From Harmothoe impar (lineage: Eukaryota > Annelida > Polychaeta > Phyllodocida > Polynoidae): a stretch of 64,000 nucleotides of DNA. A program made the translations under genes and the position numbers. How positions within the stretch are numbered: position 1 is the first letter of the stretch; every line of letters begins with the position of its first letter. Below are positions 29,327 to 41,100 of this stretch, piece by piece. The stretch is taken from assembly GCA_947462335.1 (NCBI GenBank), contig OX381705.1:48056898-48120897 (forward strand). Reading direction: 5' to 3'. A model generated the notes under the pieces. That model did not search any database. It was given only the letters and a program-made list of their open reading frames with translations, and had not been told where the DNA came from.

Positions 29327-31768
29327 AGTCTTGCATACTTTCAACTACCCATTTCATCATCCTATTAGAAATTCTGGGAGTGGCTATTTAAAAGAGCAAT
29401 CCGCTGGGGGATGGTGACATACGAACAGGACTGGCTGAACTATCAAACCGAGCGCATCTTCCAACTACACTCGGATGTTGGACTCTCCTCACTATGGCTG
29501 AACCAGATGGGTGTGGCGGCATCACACCACAACATCACCATACAGTACTGTATGGCTCTGCCAAGACACCTCCTCCAGAGCCTACTCATCCCAGCTGTCA
29601 CACAGGTCAGTTAAATGCCATAGGAATTGTGAGAAATTGATTTTCACTGCCTTAATTAGGTCGCTGCCTTAATCAGTAGTATACTGATATGTCAATACAG
29701 CTAATCCATACTCCACTGTCACATACAGGCTCGGGTGAGTTTGGACTACCACCTTAAGACCGACCAGTGGCGGATTGGTGTCTCCTCTATATTTGCTGCT
29801 GCAGTTGGTTTAGCACCTTTCAAGGACAACTTCTGGTCAAGCAGCGTAGAGAGGGGCAATCCATACAGTGAGTGGTGTTTTTTTCTAGTTTGTCATTACG
29901 CTTATTGTAGCTCATTATCATTATAAATACAATACCTGCATCATATCACATAGCTCGCCACAAAATAAGACAACATGCACTTCATTAAATTGATTTGATA
30001 ATCTAGCATTACTCACTTCAGATACCACAGAGAAAAGCCCACTTCTACAAGCTATGGTGTCCATCCTGAGCACTGGACCAGTGGCACCTGGAGACGGATA
30101 CAAGATGTCCAATACAAACCTTATCTCAAGGTAGGAGTCTATTGCCTGGCAAATCGGTTGGGAAGGTCAATCAAATCCTCAAATAATTGCAATAAGTGAG
30201 GGCCTGCCCAGTGAACATTCTGCTACCAAAAGATGGTTTTCCCCAAAGAAAATTATATCTAAAGTTCTTGAATGGATTTATCGCATTTTTCAAACAAATT
30301 CCTCAAATGTATAATCGTTATGAATAGTTTGTAAATCAAGTCTGAATTTGTAAACTCTGACATGTTTGCTTTGCTAGACTGCATCGATCTGATGGACTTC
30401 TGCTAAAGCCGGGCAGGCCAGCCCTTGCCATCAATGCACAAATACATCAGGTATGATATTTAAGTATAGCAGCACCAAATTGGGCTGTCCAGTAATAAAT
30501 TCTCAATATAAATCTGCAACTATTTTATGACTATTTCGCACAATGTACCTGCTTCTTTTTGTCCAAGAGGTGGGATGATTAGCATTATTGATGATGTGCT
30601 ACCTTATGCTTTTGAAATAAAACAAAATAGGCCCTTATAAAATTTAGGCAAAGTGAAGAGAATAATGATTGAATTATAGTGTGTGACATATCTGAGAACT
30701 GCGGTTCATTCTATACAGATGGCATACAAAGATGGGGCAGGTCCTAATGGTGAGGTGTGGAGCACATATTCAGACATCAGTGGACTGCGTTTTGGTATTG
30801 TGTTTGCAGCAGACCTGACTACCCCATACAGCATAGGGCCCACTATAGCAGGCTTTGGTAAATTGGTAAGTGTAGTAAGAAATACATAGTCATGATCATG
30901 ATATCTACTCATCTAGTACTAGTATTAACAGTTGGAAATACAGCAGTAGCATTGGATTGTAATGTGACTTTATCTGAACTGTTGCTATTTCATGCTGTTT
31001 CAAACCTACTGATGATGAGCGTTCAAGTCGATTTTATCCATGTCAAGTGTATTAATTTCATACATATAAAATGAACATTAATTGATCATATAATCCGTGT
31101 AAACTGTAATCAACTTTCAGACACATCCTACAGTGGCATACTCTTATAGAGATAACGGATCCTCCAGAGGTGTGCAGAGATTCAGTGATGAGCACCCTTT
31201 GAAGTTAAAGCACTGTCCCATCACTGAACCATGCCTTTGGTATACAACACCCTATCTCACGTATAGGTATGTTATCTCATCTATTACAATTATTATCCAC
31301 TACACACGGTACATGTTTCAATACTGTCACAGTTAAATGGACTCACATGGTATGCATTCATGGTTATCACAGTTTGTTCAGTATCTTCTAATAAATATGC
31401 TTATCTCTGTAACATATTGCAATGCACCCGTAGGTCAGCAGAGCGGCTGATTGAGAGATTAAAGAATTGGGACATTTGCTCCCATTTGTATTCATATTAA
31501 TGCAATGGTGTATTTCTTTTTTTGCAGTGGGAAGCGTATTGCACTTCTCGGTGAGCTGGACAAGCTTATCCCCATATCACCCCAGCGCATCCTCCAGGTT
31601 ACCGTATCAGCCAATGATGTGCTGGTATTGCTCCAGGGCGTGCCTGGAGAGGTGGTCACCCTCTCTGTGCTAACCGCCAATGGCCAGGTGAAAATAGACT
31701 GTACCAAATTCGGACAACATGGACATTCAGTGATCAGTGTTAGAAAACAACAGTGCTATCCTACTTAA
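23500..31768 (+). CDS. Secreted, divergent clan GH-D-like glycosidase homologue (17 exons, 770 aa)
   Basis: Exons: 23500-23578, 24146-24362, 24999-25104, 25449-25597, 26864-27098, 27315-27420, 27739-27829, 28517-28618, 28822-28872, 29126-29210, 29369-29605, 29729-29867, 30022-30130, 30378-30450, 30719-30865, 31121-31266, 31528-31768. Every junction is GT..AG, every phase matches, and the joined frame is 2313 nt to TAA. Residues 1-26 are a signal peptide. Residues about 27-262 look like a beta-rich N-terminal domain. Residues about 263-530 follow the motif order of GH27/GH36 TIM barrels: LGYYTDNGAYYY (291-302), YDDWWY (332-337), IFPHGLDWLYNKTGLPV (356-372), the WGMVTYEQDW strand (420-429), HNITIQYCMALP (461-472) and APFKDNFW (515-522). 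The C-terminal part is beta-rich. Fold assignment is inference from motifs; substrate is unknown. Confidence 0.9.
23853..24112. repeat. Dispersed GACATGG-type repeat, copy 2
   Basis: Lies in intron 1 of the GH-D-like gene. Starts TATGGGTGTGGACCACCAAA and ends GGGGACCCCCCATCCAGACC, with a partial duplicate of the end. Confidence 0.75.
24763..24915. other. GC-rich island in intron 2 of the GH-D-like gene
   Basis: A sharply GC-richer block in an AT-rich intron, containing GCCCCTTGCCCCCGGGC and TGGTATCGGAATACCGA. It is open in frame on both strands, but it has no splice sites in phase and would break the otherwise exact exon chain. It could be an old repeat; I cannot identify it. Confidence 0.4.
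26109..26403. mobile_element. Harbinger-like MITE, 295 bp (TTA duplication)
   Basis: Begins GGCCAAAAAAA then GGTTTGTTTCAGGT, and ends with the inverse ACCTGAAACAAACC followed by a T-run and GGCC. TTA flanks both sides (26106-26108 and 26404-26406). It sits in intron 4 of the GH-D-like gene. Confidence 0.8.
28517..28872 (+). CDS. Exons 8-9 of the GH-D-like gene: DDWW and FPHGL motifs
   Basis: Exons 28517-28618 and 28822-28872 encode QYDDWWY followed by W-E-A-M-H-D-I-F-P-H-G-L, then GLPVLAHNRYW. In GH27 alpha-galactosidases a DDxW motif (sugar binding) is followed by an FPxG(I/M)xxL helix and a (H/K)xxGLxxGIY strand. Order and spacing here agree, although the spacing between DDWW and FPHG is shorter. 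This is the strongest sequence support for the fold. Confidence 0.7.
29285..29322. repeat. (CA)n microsatellite
   Basis: About 19 CA units in the intron before exon 11 of the GH-D-like gene. Confidence 0.95.
29369..29605 (+). CDS. Exon 11 of the GH-D-like gene: candidate nucleophile strand
   Basis: Encodes RAIRWGMVTYEQDWLNYQ, which corresponds to the clan GH-D strand with consensus WG(V/I)D-x-(L/I)-K-x-D. D428 would be the nucleophile, but the conserved lysine is replaced by E426. The exon then gives SSLWLNQMGVAASHHNITIQ, which fits the helix and strand after the nucleophile in this clan. The residue assignment is inference. Confidence 0.6.
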
Positions 31769-31795
31769 CAAACACGTTCATTGCATTGGATGTAA

Positions 31796-31982
31796 GGGAG
31801 CGATCATCTTTTAACAACAAGGGGTCGAAATTCTTTACCCCCGTCCCACCCTTACGGGTCGGAAATCCGCGCGCGCGCGGGCACTTTGAATCATAGTAAC
31901 GCGCAGGCTTTTTGGGCCCGGTCAAGGGGTCCAATTTTTTTTGTCCCCCCCCCCCCCCTGTTGATAGAAAATGATCGCTCCC
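31796..31982. mobile_element. Harbinger-like MITE, 187 bp (TAA duplication), just after a stop codon
   Basis: Ends GGGAGCGATCAT and ATGATCGCTCCC are inverted copies flanked by TAA (31793-31795, 31983-31985). The terminal GGGAGCG matches the 3.4-kb element at 10622-14032, so the two probably use the same transposase. It starts 27 bp after the stop of the GH-D-like gene and would lie in its 3' UTR. Confidence 0.85.
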
Positions 31983-32472
31983 TAAATAATCATGTGTAAA
32001 TATTTCGAAACTGACTCTGTTTGCCAATCTAAAATGGCACAATCTCCGAAATTCGTGCAGTTTTTTAAAATGTAAGTTTTGGCCAAAAACTGCAGCTCGT
32101 ATAGATCTACTCCAGTGAGTCACTAACTGGTAATGGCTGACCTTGCTTATCATGGGAGTGGGACAATTCGTAGAGGAGTTATAACTTTGCATTATGTGGA
32201 TCTTATCAACGCGTTGGTGCTAGTACTAGTAGTAGGTCTGACCCATAAGAAAAAAGACAGGCGTGCAACTATGTGCATTTCCGATAGTAATAGTTTAGAT
32301 AACGCCATGTCAATTCGGACGGAGAGCCCGGTCTAGAGTAGTATAATTCTTGACCGTTTGTCCCAGGTCCAACAAAGCTACCTTTAAAAGAAAACGATGA
32401 AGCCACATACAATACAAGGGGAGATTTAGGCCAATAGGGAATAGGCTGTTTCCACTTCCCAAAAAGTATGAC

Positions 32473-32478
32473 AATAAA
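32473..32478 (+). terminator. Candidate polyadenylation signal of the GH-D-like gene
   Basis: First plain AATAAA after the stop at 31768 and beyond the MITE at 31796-31982. A second candidate is at about 32787. Confidence 0.35.
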
Positions 32479-32967
32479 AGCACTAAGTAACGCTTATACC
32501 TCACATTTAGTTTATGCCATGTTTGTCCACTAGATATCGCCACAGAGCAATAACGCAATAACATCTTTTGGAGGGACCTCTAGTGGGGACTGCCTTCACT
32601 GTAGGCTAAAAGACACTAGGGGGCTCTACCGAGCCGCCGAGTCACTATACTCGACACTACAACAAACGGAATGAAGGTACGCACAAGGTAGCCTCTTTTA
32701 GCTGCACTGTTTTTGGTCAGCTCCTCTTTCAATTCTAGATATTTCTAGATATTTTGAAATGGACGAAACTGTGCTTCCACTCATCTAATAAAGGTGTTCA
32801 AAACATGATTCTAAGGGACTGCTAAATATAGGAGAGTGGCGCTTTCTGCATGGTCAACTATGATGAATCTGTGGTTTGCATCACAGAAGACGGTACTTTA
32901 CGATATAGGAACATATTTTATTGACGACTAAAGGGGAGTCGTTTCTGACGTAGGTGCCTATAACTCT

Positions 32968-33752
32968 GGGGGTCGATTCATAACAATGTACGACAGGTCA
33001 ATAAGGCTACGACCACCAAAAAACATGTTTGTAGGGAAAAGAGAGCAAATCGTTATTTTGAGATAGTAATAGCTAAGGAATTGCCCAAGGCTGTAGTACA
33101 AATAATTTGATATCATTTCACAATGAGATCATAGAACACAGGTCCATTATATAATCACACTACTACCCAGTAAAAGGTAGCTGTAACAACAAGTAATTTA
33201 AAAATAAATAACTGTTTTGTAGATGGACATGAGAATATAACACAAACTACGATTTAGGGGTAAATTGTTAGATAATGATTTTCAAACAGGGGTAATATTG
33301 TGAATTTATGAGGCACTCATTCTTACAAGGTAATCTACATGTAAATATCAGTCATTACATCTTGGTTTCGTACAAAACAAACCATTATTAAAGAATTTTT
33401 AGATGGCTGAGATGACTTTAGAGTCTGTCTCAGCCGTATGTTGTGAAATGGGCATTTTCTCCCTTACAACCACCATATACAGGTATTCTGTGCAATAGGA
33501 CAATTGGGAAATTTAATCAAATTTTCTTTTGAAATGCACCCCTTTTTTTGTACGACAGCATTCTACAATTTTCTTGAGATAAGCTAGTCGAATGAGATAA
33601 GCTGGTCGTAAGTGTGGTTATTTTTCTACACCCTTACAACTATTATTCAGCTGTCGTAGGTTTGACACAAAATGACCCCTAGACGATCAGCAATGGTCGT
33701 AGCAGTAAAATAGCCCTCTATGTCGTAGAAACTTATGAATCGAGCCCCTGGA
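32968..33752. mobile_element. Probable foldback element with GGGTCGATTCATAA ends
   Basis: The left end GGGGGTCGATTCATAACAAT with TGTACGACA is matched by an inverse right end, TGTCGTAGAAACTTATGAAT followed by CGAGCCCC. The subterminal GTCGTA motif repeats inverted. Exact boundaries and the target duplication were not resolved. Confidence 0.55.
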
Positions 33753-35390
33753 GACGTTTCCTGCCGTCCCTTATCGTGTAACCGTGCACAATGTACGGAT
33801 CGTTGATTGGTCTAGACACAATCATAATGACTTCTCAATTGCTTACTCGGTAAAGTACAACATTATGAGCACCGTGTACTTAATAGCCAATTAAGGGCCA
33901 ATTTACGACCGATCACAGGTCACTGTGCAGATCACTTTGTGTTTTGTATTTGTTTTCAGTTGTGTTGACTGTTCTGGCGTTCTTAGTAACTTGCTTTATG
34001 TCATGGACGGGAAATATAGTTTGTAAATGCTTTATAAAGATAACAAAATACCTGTTTTATGCATGTGTTGACTGTCTGCTAGTTCTACACAAAGAAACAA
34101 ACAGTCAATAATTCAGGATCTGGTCAGAACACCTAAAGGCGTCAGCTTGTGCAATTTGGCTGCTAGATTTTCAAAATGATCAGTTGTAAATCAACATTGA
34201 ACCCTTTCAGTTCCATAGTTGGATTTGGGGCTGAGAATTCCCATACGTTTACAGAGTTTGCAGAGTGATAAACCTGTTAATGTTATACATGCAAAACATT
34301 ACACTATTCCCATTCAAAAGAGAAATTATTGAGTAACTTTTAATGATACATATAACATAAATAGAGGCATCAGACTTACCAAGAATTGTATACCGTAAAG
34401 TTCTTTTTATAAACCCTAGCATTCCTTAACCTCTACTGCCAGAGAAACCCTACAGAGAAATTGCAATGTTTAATTGATACGTGTTTAACAAGTAGTGTGC
34501 TCACTGGGAAGCACGTGTTGTGATTTGGGACTTGGGGACGAAACAGTTATCACATAAACTGCATTATACATGTACAAAGGCGCCGTAAGTTCGGTCCGGA
34601 AGATCATTTTGTATCTTTAAATGCATACTGAATAAAAATTGAAATAATATATTGGGTGTTCAACTCTCCCCACCCCGGCCCAACTCTCCTACTCAACTGA
34701 AGAAGGTTGATAGTGTAGACAAACATTCTGTACACAACCACCACACGGTGACCTGGGGTGTTGTTTCTACCTGCCCCCTTCCCCATCACGGAGCTAGACA
34801 CACACAAAAACATGGTTTCTAGTTTTCTCCTCAATTAACTCCCGACATGCCCGGCGGTAATCTGGTGACCACATCTTACAGGTATAGTTCGCCATTCTCC
34901 CACTGGGTGGCAGAAGTTGCTGATCCAGGGTCGCCCCCCTTTTCTGTATGGCCTCTGTGCCTGGATGCTGCCGCCGCCGCTGCTGATGCTGCTGCTGCTG
35001 CTGCCAGAGAGGAGAACAATGCCTATCTGAAACTCTTGCTGCTGAAACCCAGCTATCACTCCTACTCCCCATCACACCTTTCACGATAACTTCTCTTGTA
35101 AGCCACACTACTGTACCATAGACAGAACTAGATGTGACCTATGTAAAATGTCGTTCATGGTTGAATGGCTTTTATCTGAGAATATTAAAGGGAGTGAGAG
35201 AGTAGGCCATGTGGTCGCGGCGGTAGAGTTGTCGGCGTAGTACTATCAGGTCGGCGCAGGTTGCATGATTTGGGTCGAGGTGGGCAATTCGTCATCATTG
35301 CCGTTCCCGCCCCTGGGCGTGCTGGCACGTCGCGCCAGTTGCTAAATTCTGTCTGCCTATACCTACGTGTACCTTTAGTAACAAGTAGGT
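33753..35390. other. Intergenic stretch with a CAG-type run, no supported gene
   Basis: AT-rich except for 34840-35090, where a TGC/CAG run near 34975-35010 opens frames on both strands. No splice sites in phase and no recognised motif were found, so I do not call a gene. Confidence 0.5.
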
Positions 35391-35637
35391 AATGGGGGTG
35401 GATGGCTAAATTCGACATGGCGACATTGCCATGTTTTAAAATCGACATGCGACATGGAGCTTAGTGACATGAGGGGGAAGCAAGTGGTATGACATAGGGT
35501 ATTTCTTAAATTCAACACTATGGGACATGACAGGTTCTTTGAGGCGACATAGGACATAGGTATTGGTGACATGGCCATTTCTTAAATCCGACATACGACA
35601 TAGGGGACCCCACACCCCCACCCAATCCAGACCCCCA
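35391..35637. repeat. Dispersed GACATGG-type repeat, copy 3
   Basis: Starts AATGGGGGTGGATGGCTAAA, has the CGACATGG interior and ends CCCAATCCAGACCCCC. A shorter, degraded relative lies at about 44590-44680. Confidence 0.7.
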
Positions 35638-36364
35638 AGCTGTCTGTGATATCAGGGCCAAAATGGCCGCATAAAATAACCATACTGGTCAGTTGCAGCT
35701 GTTTAATCTTCATAATTAGACTTTACTTTGTAACTATAAAATCATTATTATTGCAGTACAGCATAAATTATATCCCGAGTTTGGCATTATAATCAAATCA
35801 ATTCCATGATTTGAAAAGAGTGAAAATAGTCCATGTACCGACATAAGCTTTGGATGTACTACATGTATAGTATGGCGTACATCTAAAATTGCCAGTTACT
35901 CAGCGTTTTGTAGACCGATGACTACAACGCTAAAACTATAGACTCAATCACTGTCAATGAGGATAGAGTAGCCTAGGGATCTAGGATCCAACGGATGATT
36001 ATGGTCAACTCATTATTCTAATCAGATTATCATAGACAAACTTATTCTATAAGAGATGTATTTTATTTCGGGTATTGACAGTTTTCTACAATCATTTGCA
36101 CATTACTGCACATGATGAATGTAAAGCTATCCCCTATTGTGTTTTCCCCGGGGGGTTATTCCTCGAGGCTACTAGTAGGCTATATACTACTTTGTCAGTT
36201 TCAAAATATAATTAAAATGATATAATTCTTATTGTGTTTGATCATCAAAATTCTACATTACCATACATTTCCCGCCAAAAGGTCCTAGGGGAGGAAAAGG
36301 TCGTCCCGTATTAACACAGAATTTCATTGTTGCAATCTAGAAACTTTCAGTAGTTGGCATGTCG

Positions 36365-36654
36365 TCTCTGGCCTGCCGCGACTGAAGCCGTCAACACAGA
36401 CGCGGGAGGTCGGCGCGGCGTTCAGCGTGGTGCCGTGTTTACGTGCAGTGCAACCGGCGAGACTGGGTCAACCTCAGAAAACCCTACAGTCCTAGCACAA
36501 CACCCCCTTTAAAGCCCTCAACGACCCTCTAAACCACCTATACACCCCATGTGCGGCCAGGACAGCCTGCCGTGGGACTGACTCTATGTGGATTATCGCA
36601 CCACTGTGAGTTTCCATTGGAGTAGTTGGAGAGCAGACGACAATTTTCCCGAAG
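36365..36654 (+). promoter_or_regulatory. CpG-rich promoter-like block before gene 3
   Basis: Local GC and CpG content rise well above the surrounding AT-rich DNA (for example GACGCGGGAGGTCGGCGCGG near 36400). It ends at a start codon with a signal peptide, so it probably holds the transcription start and 5' UTR. No TATA box is evident. Confidence 0.5.
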
Positions 36655-36718
36655 ATGGAGCTCCGGAGCTGCGCGCTGCTGTTGGCGACGATGGCCGGGC
36701 TGGCCTCAGCTTCTCTCG
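36655..36718 (+). CDS. First coding exon of gene 3: signal peptide (rest not found)
   Basis: ATG at 36655 opens MELRSCALLLATMAGLASAS then L, a textbook secretory signal with cleavage near ASA-S. It breaks off in phase 1 at GTGAGTAG (36719). Signal-peptide exons ending in phase 1 are common in animal extracellular-protein genes. Downstream exons must start in phase 1; the only one that fits loosely is 44809-44913. The family cannot be named from the leader alone. The open antisense frame across this region is a shadow of the GC-rich sequence. Confidence 0.6.
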
Positions 36719-37332
36719 GTGAGTAGTGCTTTCCACCCCGGTCTTCTCTCTCCCTCACTCGATGGCAGGTGGCATGCGCCAGGAGCCATATAAATTGACA
36801 GGCAGTCGGAGTGAATGGGGGAGACTGAGACTGACTATCGTCTGCTTCTCAGGGTTTGATATGGGGTAGTCAGGTGACATACCTTTTGATTTTCAGATAT
36901 GGATTGTGCTATATGATCTAGGCCTATATGCCCCACTTATAAAATGACTATAGGTTCACAAGGTCTACCTGTATAACAGCGTATGGCTACATTATATAGT
37001 AATTAAGATCAGAATTACTACACAATTCCTACATCTCACAGGATATAGTTATTCAGGAGAGCAGTTATATCCAATGTTTGGGGAGATGAGGTGAGGCGTT
37101 CTTACGGTTCTAAGAATCTTAATTATGGGCAAATTATATTGCAAAATACTTTATTGCATGTGATTATAGTATATAATATCGTATTGCCATGTTTACTCGT
37201 CGACTAGGCCTACTTGGTAAATTGTAGGCCTACAGAGTAATGTCTCATGACCTGTCTATTGTTTAGCTGTATATAGGCAACAGATAGGCCTATATGCACA
37301 TAATTGCTAATTGTAAATTGGTAAAGCTTTTA

Positions 37333-38136
37333 CAGGGGCGGCGGAACATCCTCAAAGTTGGGGGGCCAAACACCAAAAAATATTAATTTTCGCTTATTTC
37401 GCGCACTTTCTTGATGTGCGTGAATGTGTCACACAAAAATAGAACGGGGGGGGGGTGTAAATTAAGTGGCAAGTTTCCAAAGGAAAATGTTAGCCTATTC
37501 CTGAAGCATGAATTGTAACAATGGGGGGGGGGTGGTGGTCTGTCCCCTAGGAAATTTTTGAAAATCTAGAAGAGAAATAATCCATTCTGGTGCATTTTAT
37601 GGATGGCTCAGGCCCGTCCACCATGACCCAATCCTATTCTAATACAAAGGACATTAAGGTATACATATGATATAGGAGTAGGGTCTACATGCTTGCTTAA
37701 ATTAAGAAAAAAAATTAAAAGAAAATCGAAATAATTCCTCAATTATTGTGTAGGAATTATGCTATCCTAGGAGGCTATTTTGATTTGCAATTAGATAGAC
37801 CGAGCCACATGAAAGGGAATGTATAATTTACAATTAGCTTTGTACCCTTGCGTTTTCAATATAACACCTCCCACCCCCTCTGCCATTACAAATCTGAATG
37901 TTGGTGAAACGTTTAGGCCCCTATAATACATTTACCATAGCCCTCCATGGGGTAAGGTAGCTGAATGTAGGCCTATACGTTTTAAGTAAGTTAATAGCCT
38001 GATGAAATTAAGAAAATGAGCAAGAACAACATTGGAGGGGCAAAATGTTGGGGGGGCCAAAACATACTCTGGCCCCCCCAACCTGAAAGTTGGGGGGGCC
38101 GTGGCCCCCCTGGCCCCCCCGGTTCCGCCGCCCCTG
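37333..38136. mobile_element. hAT-like non-autonomous element, 804 bp
   Basis: The ends CAGGGGCGGCGGAAC and GTTCCGCCGCCCCTG are perfect inverted copies, and CAGGGG..CCCCTG is the usual hAT end. Long G- and C-runs lie just inside (37440s, 37525s, 38050-38120). An 8-bp target duplication is not obvious (AGCTTTTA against AATTTTAT), and no transposase is coded. Confidence 0.75.
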
Positions 38137-41100
38137 AATTTTATCGGCAATGTTCAGATGTATCACCATTTAAGTGTATACATTAACCTACCTAATCCCA
38201 CTATGGGCCTGTATAGCCAAATAGGAATCTTTAAATGGACCAGTAGATCTCCTGAAGTATGTCCCGGTTCAGCACACTTCGTACTCAATCTGTTTTATAA
38301 AGCAGGACTAAAAGTGTTTTATTGGTATGACCCACCAGTTGTGTGTGCACACTCCCCAGGTCATGTTTTGACTGTTGTCAATAAGCAAGGTTCCCAACCA
38401 AGTCAGGGTAGGGCACAGCATCAGTTGGCCTATAAATACTAACAGGGGCAGATCTGATGACAAATCATCTGGCCTTAATGACGGGAAAAAAAAAACAGGA
38501 GGAAAAAACGAACAGGGACACATGTTATTAATGCCGTATTTTCTTCCTCCCTCTCCCCACCCACCTCCCTACAAACTCCCAATGCAGATCCGCTTTGGGA
38601 ATCGTTCAAAACCTACTGTTTGAAAGATAAAACCTGAGAACTTTCTAGTTAAAATCTCACCAAATGAGATCCACTGGCACGTGCAAGAAATTCACTCAAC
38701 CAAAAAGACGAAGTGAATTAATCAAGTTGACTATTTTTAACAGGATCCTCAATAGAATGTTCCAGGTAATATAGATTGCAATGGAGATTGCAGGTAAAGT
38801 AGTATCCCTGAAGTCTAGGTGTATGATATCAAGGAAACACCGTAGGTGATTTTTCAATCCCCTTTTTACTTTCAAAGGTCATGAGATGGCGGTTGTCAGC
38901 TACACAAAAGAAAGATGAAAGTGTGTCAGATCTTGAGATCGTCACTTGTACTGACTGGGTTCACTACAAGAAACTAACGGTGGAGGTATCTGTGGGTCGG
39001 ATGTACTCATATAGGATGCATAATTATGATTATGAACTAGATATATGAATTGAACCCTGAATATACAGTCTTTGCAAAAACCTTTTCATCCCACAGGACA
39101 TTTGGTCCAGCAAATTTTCAATGTTGAAGGACCAGCTATATTTTTGGGGGACCGGATAGCCACATTATCTGATAATTTCTGCATTTTAAGTATATAAGAG
39201 TTTTGTCCATTAAAAACACATTTTAATTATTATCATTTATGGCCAAATCAGGATTAGATATATACCTAGTTTCACACAATATATTGACATACATATTTCA
39301 GCTTTAGAAGCCCAACTGAATTCTTCCAGTTCATAAAAACCCAAAATGTGACTGGACATTCGGTCCTGCTACACCTGTGAATCTGCTGGACTGGTGGCAT
39401 ATTAGAAGGACTTTGCCACTGTCCTGCATGTTTTCGCAAAGACTGAATATATCCATAAGTATTTAAGACCATACTCAGTCTTTGGGGAGATTAAACCTGT
39501 TTACAAAGATGAGGACACGAACTTAAAGCATGGGCAGATGCCGTTCTTCCTTAGAATGAATTAACACATCTGTACAATAATATCGCCATACCAAGGCTGA
39601 TCTGAACGTGCATCATTATACAAACATGACCTAATATACCATCGTCATAATTATATACGTCTCCGATTCTACAACACACAGTAGGTATTAACAACAGTTC
39701 AGGCCAGCTGTGATCTAAATGACAGACTCTCTCTAACATCGAGGTTGTTCTCTCCATGGTGTACTCTGATAGAATTAGGTAGATTACCACAGGTGTCATA
39801 GTGTTGATCACTTTACAACCATGCTGACAACATAACATGGTCGTTCGCTATGCCTGGTGAGTATAGACCTCATCAGTATGTCAACACCATAGGAGAAGAA
39901 GAAGTAGAGTTAAGCACCATCTGGGTATACATGGGGATTGACACAGGCCATGCAGTTCTTGTCGAGAGGTAATACCTCTCTTGGATGAATAAAATCATAC
40001 ACCAACAAAGGGGTATTAAACCAGGACATCACAAATATTTTCATAGCATGTGTATCCTCTCTATTCGACCTGCTAAGCATTATTATCCCTTATTCTACTG
40101 ATATTCAGTTTTTTTGTTAGAAGATATTCAATGTGTGTTACTGTGCTAGTGAGTTTATACCCTAATCATCTGTAAACCATATCAGCTGAAACTTTCACGA
40201 AGGAGCAGTATGTACATGTAGCGCTGAATATGTTATAGTGGGAGGGGCAGAAAGGAAGAGGGCTGTGGGCTGGGACGTGGTGGTTGAAAGGCCCCAAGCC
40301 CAGGTCACCACCTCCTGCTGCTCAACCACAATGTCTGGTCTGGGCACGAGTTTGAGCCATTGACAAGGGTGTAAAGGGGACAGGATGAGGTGTGCAAAGA
40401 CCACTGACATTTAGCATAGGGGATAGCTAAATGGTTGGTTCTTTATTGAAGAAAATAATTGAGAATAGACTGTTACCTCTGACCTAGACCATGTAGTGTC
40501 CCATTGGTAAGGTATATACTCCACCATCAGTCTTCCATTGACCTCCTTCACCCGATTTACCTCCCACAACTTCACAAGTCCGTCAGACTTGCAAAATACA
40601 TGAGTTGAGAGCTATTAAGAAGTAAACGATTACACAGAATCTAGATAACATGGCACACATGTCATTGTTAAAACGGTTATCAGGTCCTTATGAACTCAAA
40701 ATTGATGGCCTCCGTGCTTGCTATCCTCCATTACCAGTTCAGATGATACTCATGTGTTTAATTGGGCGTGAACCGAAATTGATGCCGCCTGTGGAGGAAT
40801 TAGCCCAAAATCCATATTCGCTTATCACTCATCCCGGCCACCCAAAGCATGCCCACTCACAACACACACTTCAAATGACGGTTTGGTGGTACATTATAAT
40901 AAATAAACACATCAGTCATGATCATCCCAATAACAAACCCTTTCATGCAATTGAATGACAAACGTGGGAAATACACGTACATATGTTGAGATAGACTTTA
41001 CATTGAAATGATTGTTCAGGGCAAGGTATCACATATGAAGTTACTGTATGCTTTTTGAAGTTTACAACGGTGCTGTTGACTAAGTGGTATAGGGTATTAC

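Noticed and set aside
34794..35108. Minus-strand frame with a Gln run and RRACRELIEEKTRNH
   Set aside because: The Gln/Ala/Ser runs come from a CAG repeat open in three frames; no acceptor or donor pair fits and no family is recognised.
36492..36758. Antisense 88-residue frame over the CpG-rich block
   Set aside because: Overlaps the better supported sense signal-peptide exon; typical GC-rich shadow.
37932..38442. Gly/Ala/Pro-rich frames around 38 kb on both strands
   Set aside because: They run through the G/C-rich terminus of the hAT-like element.
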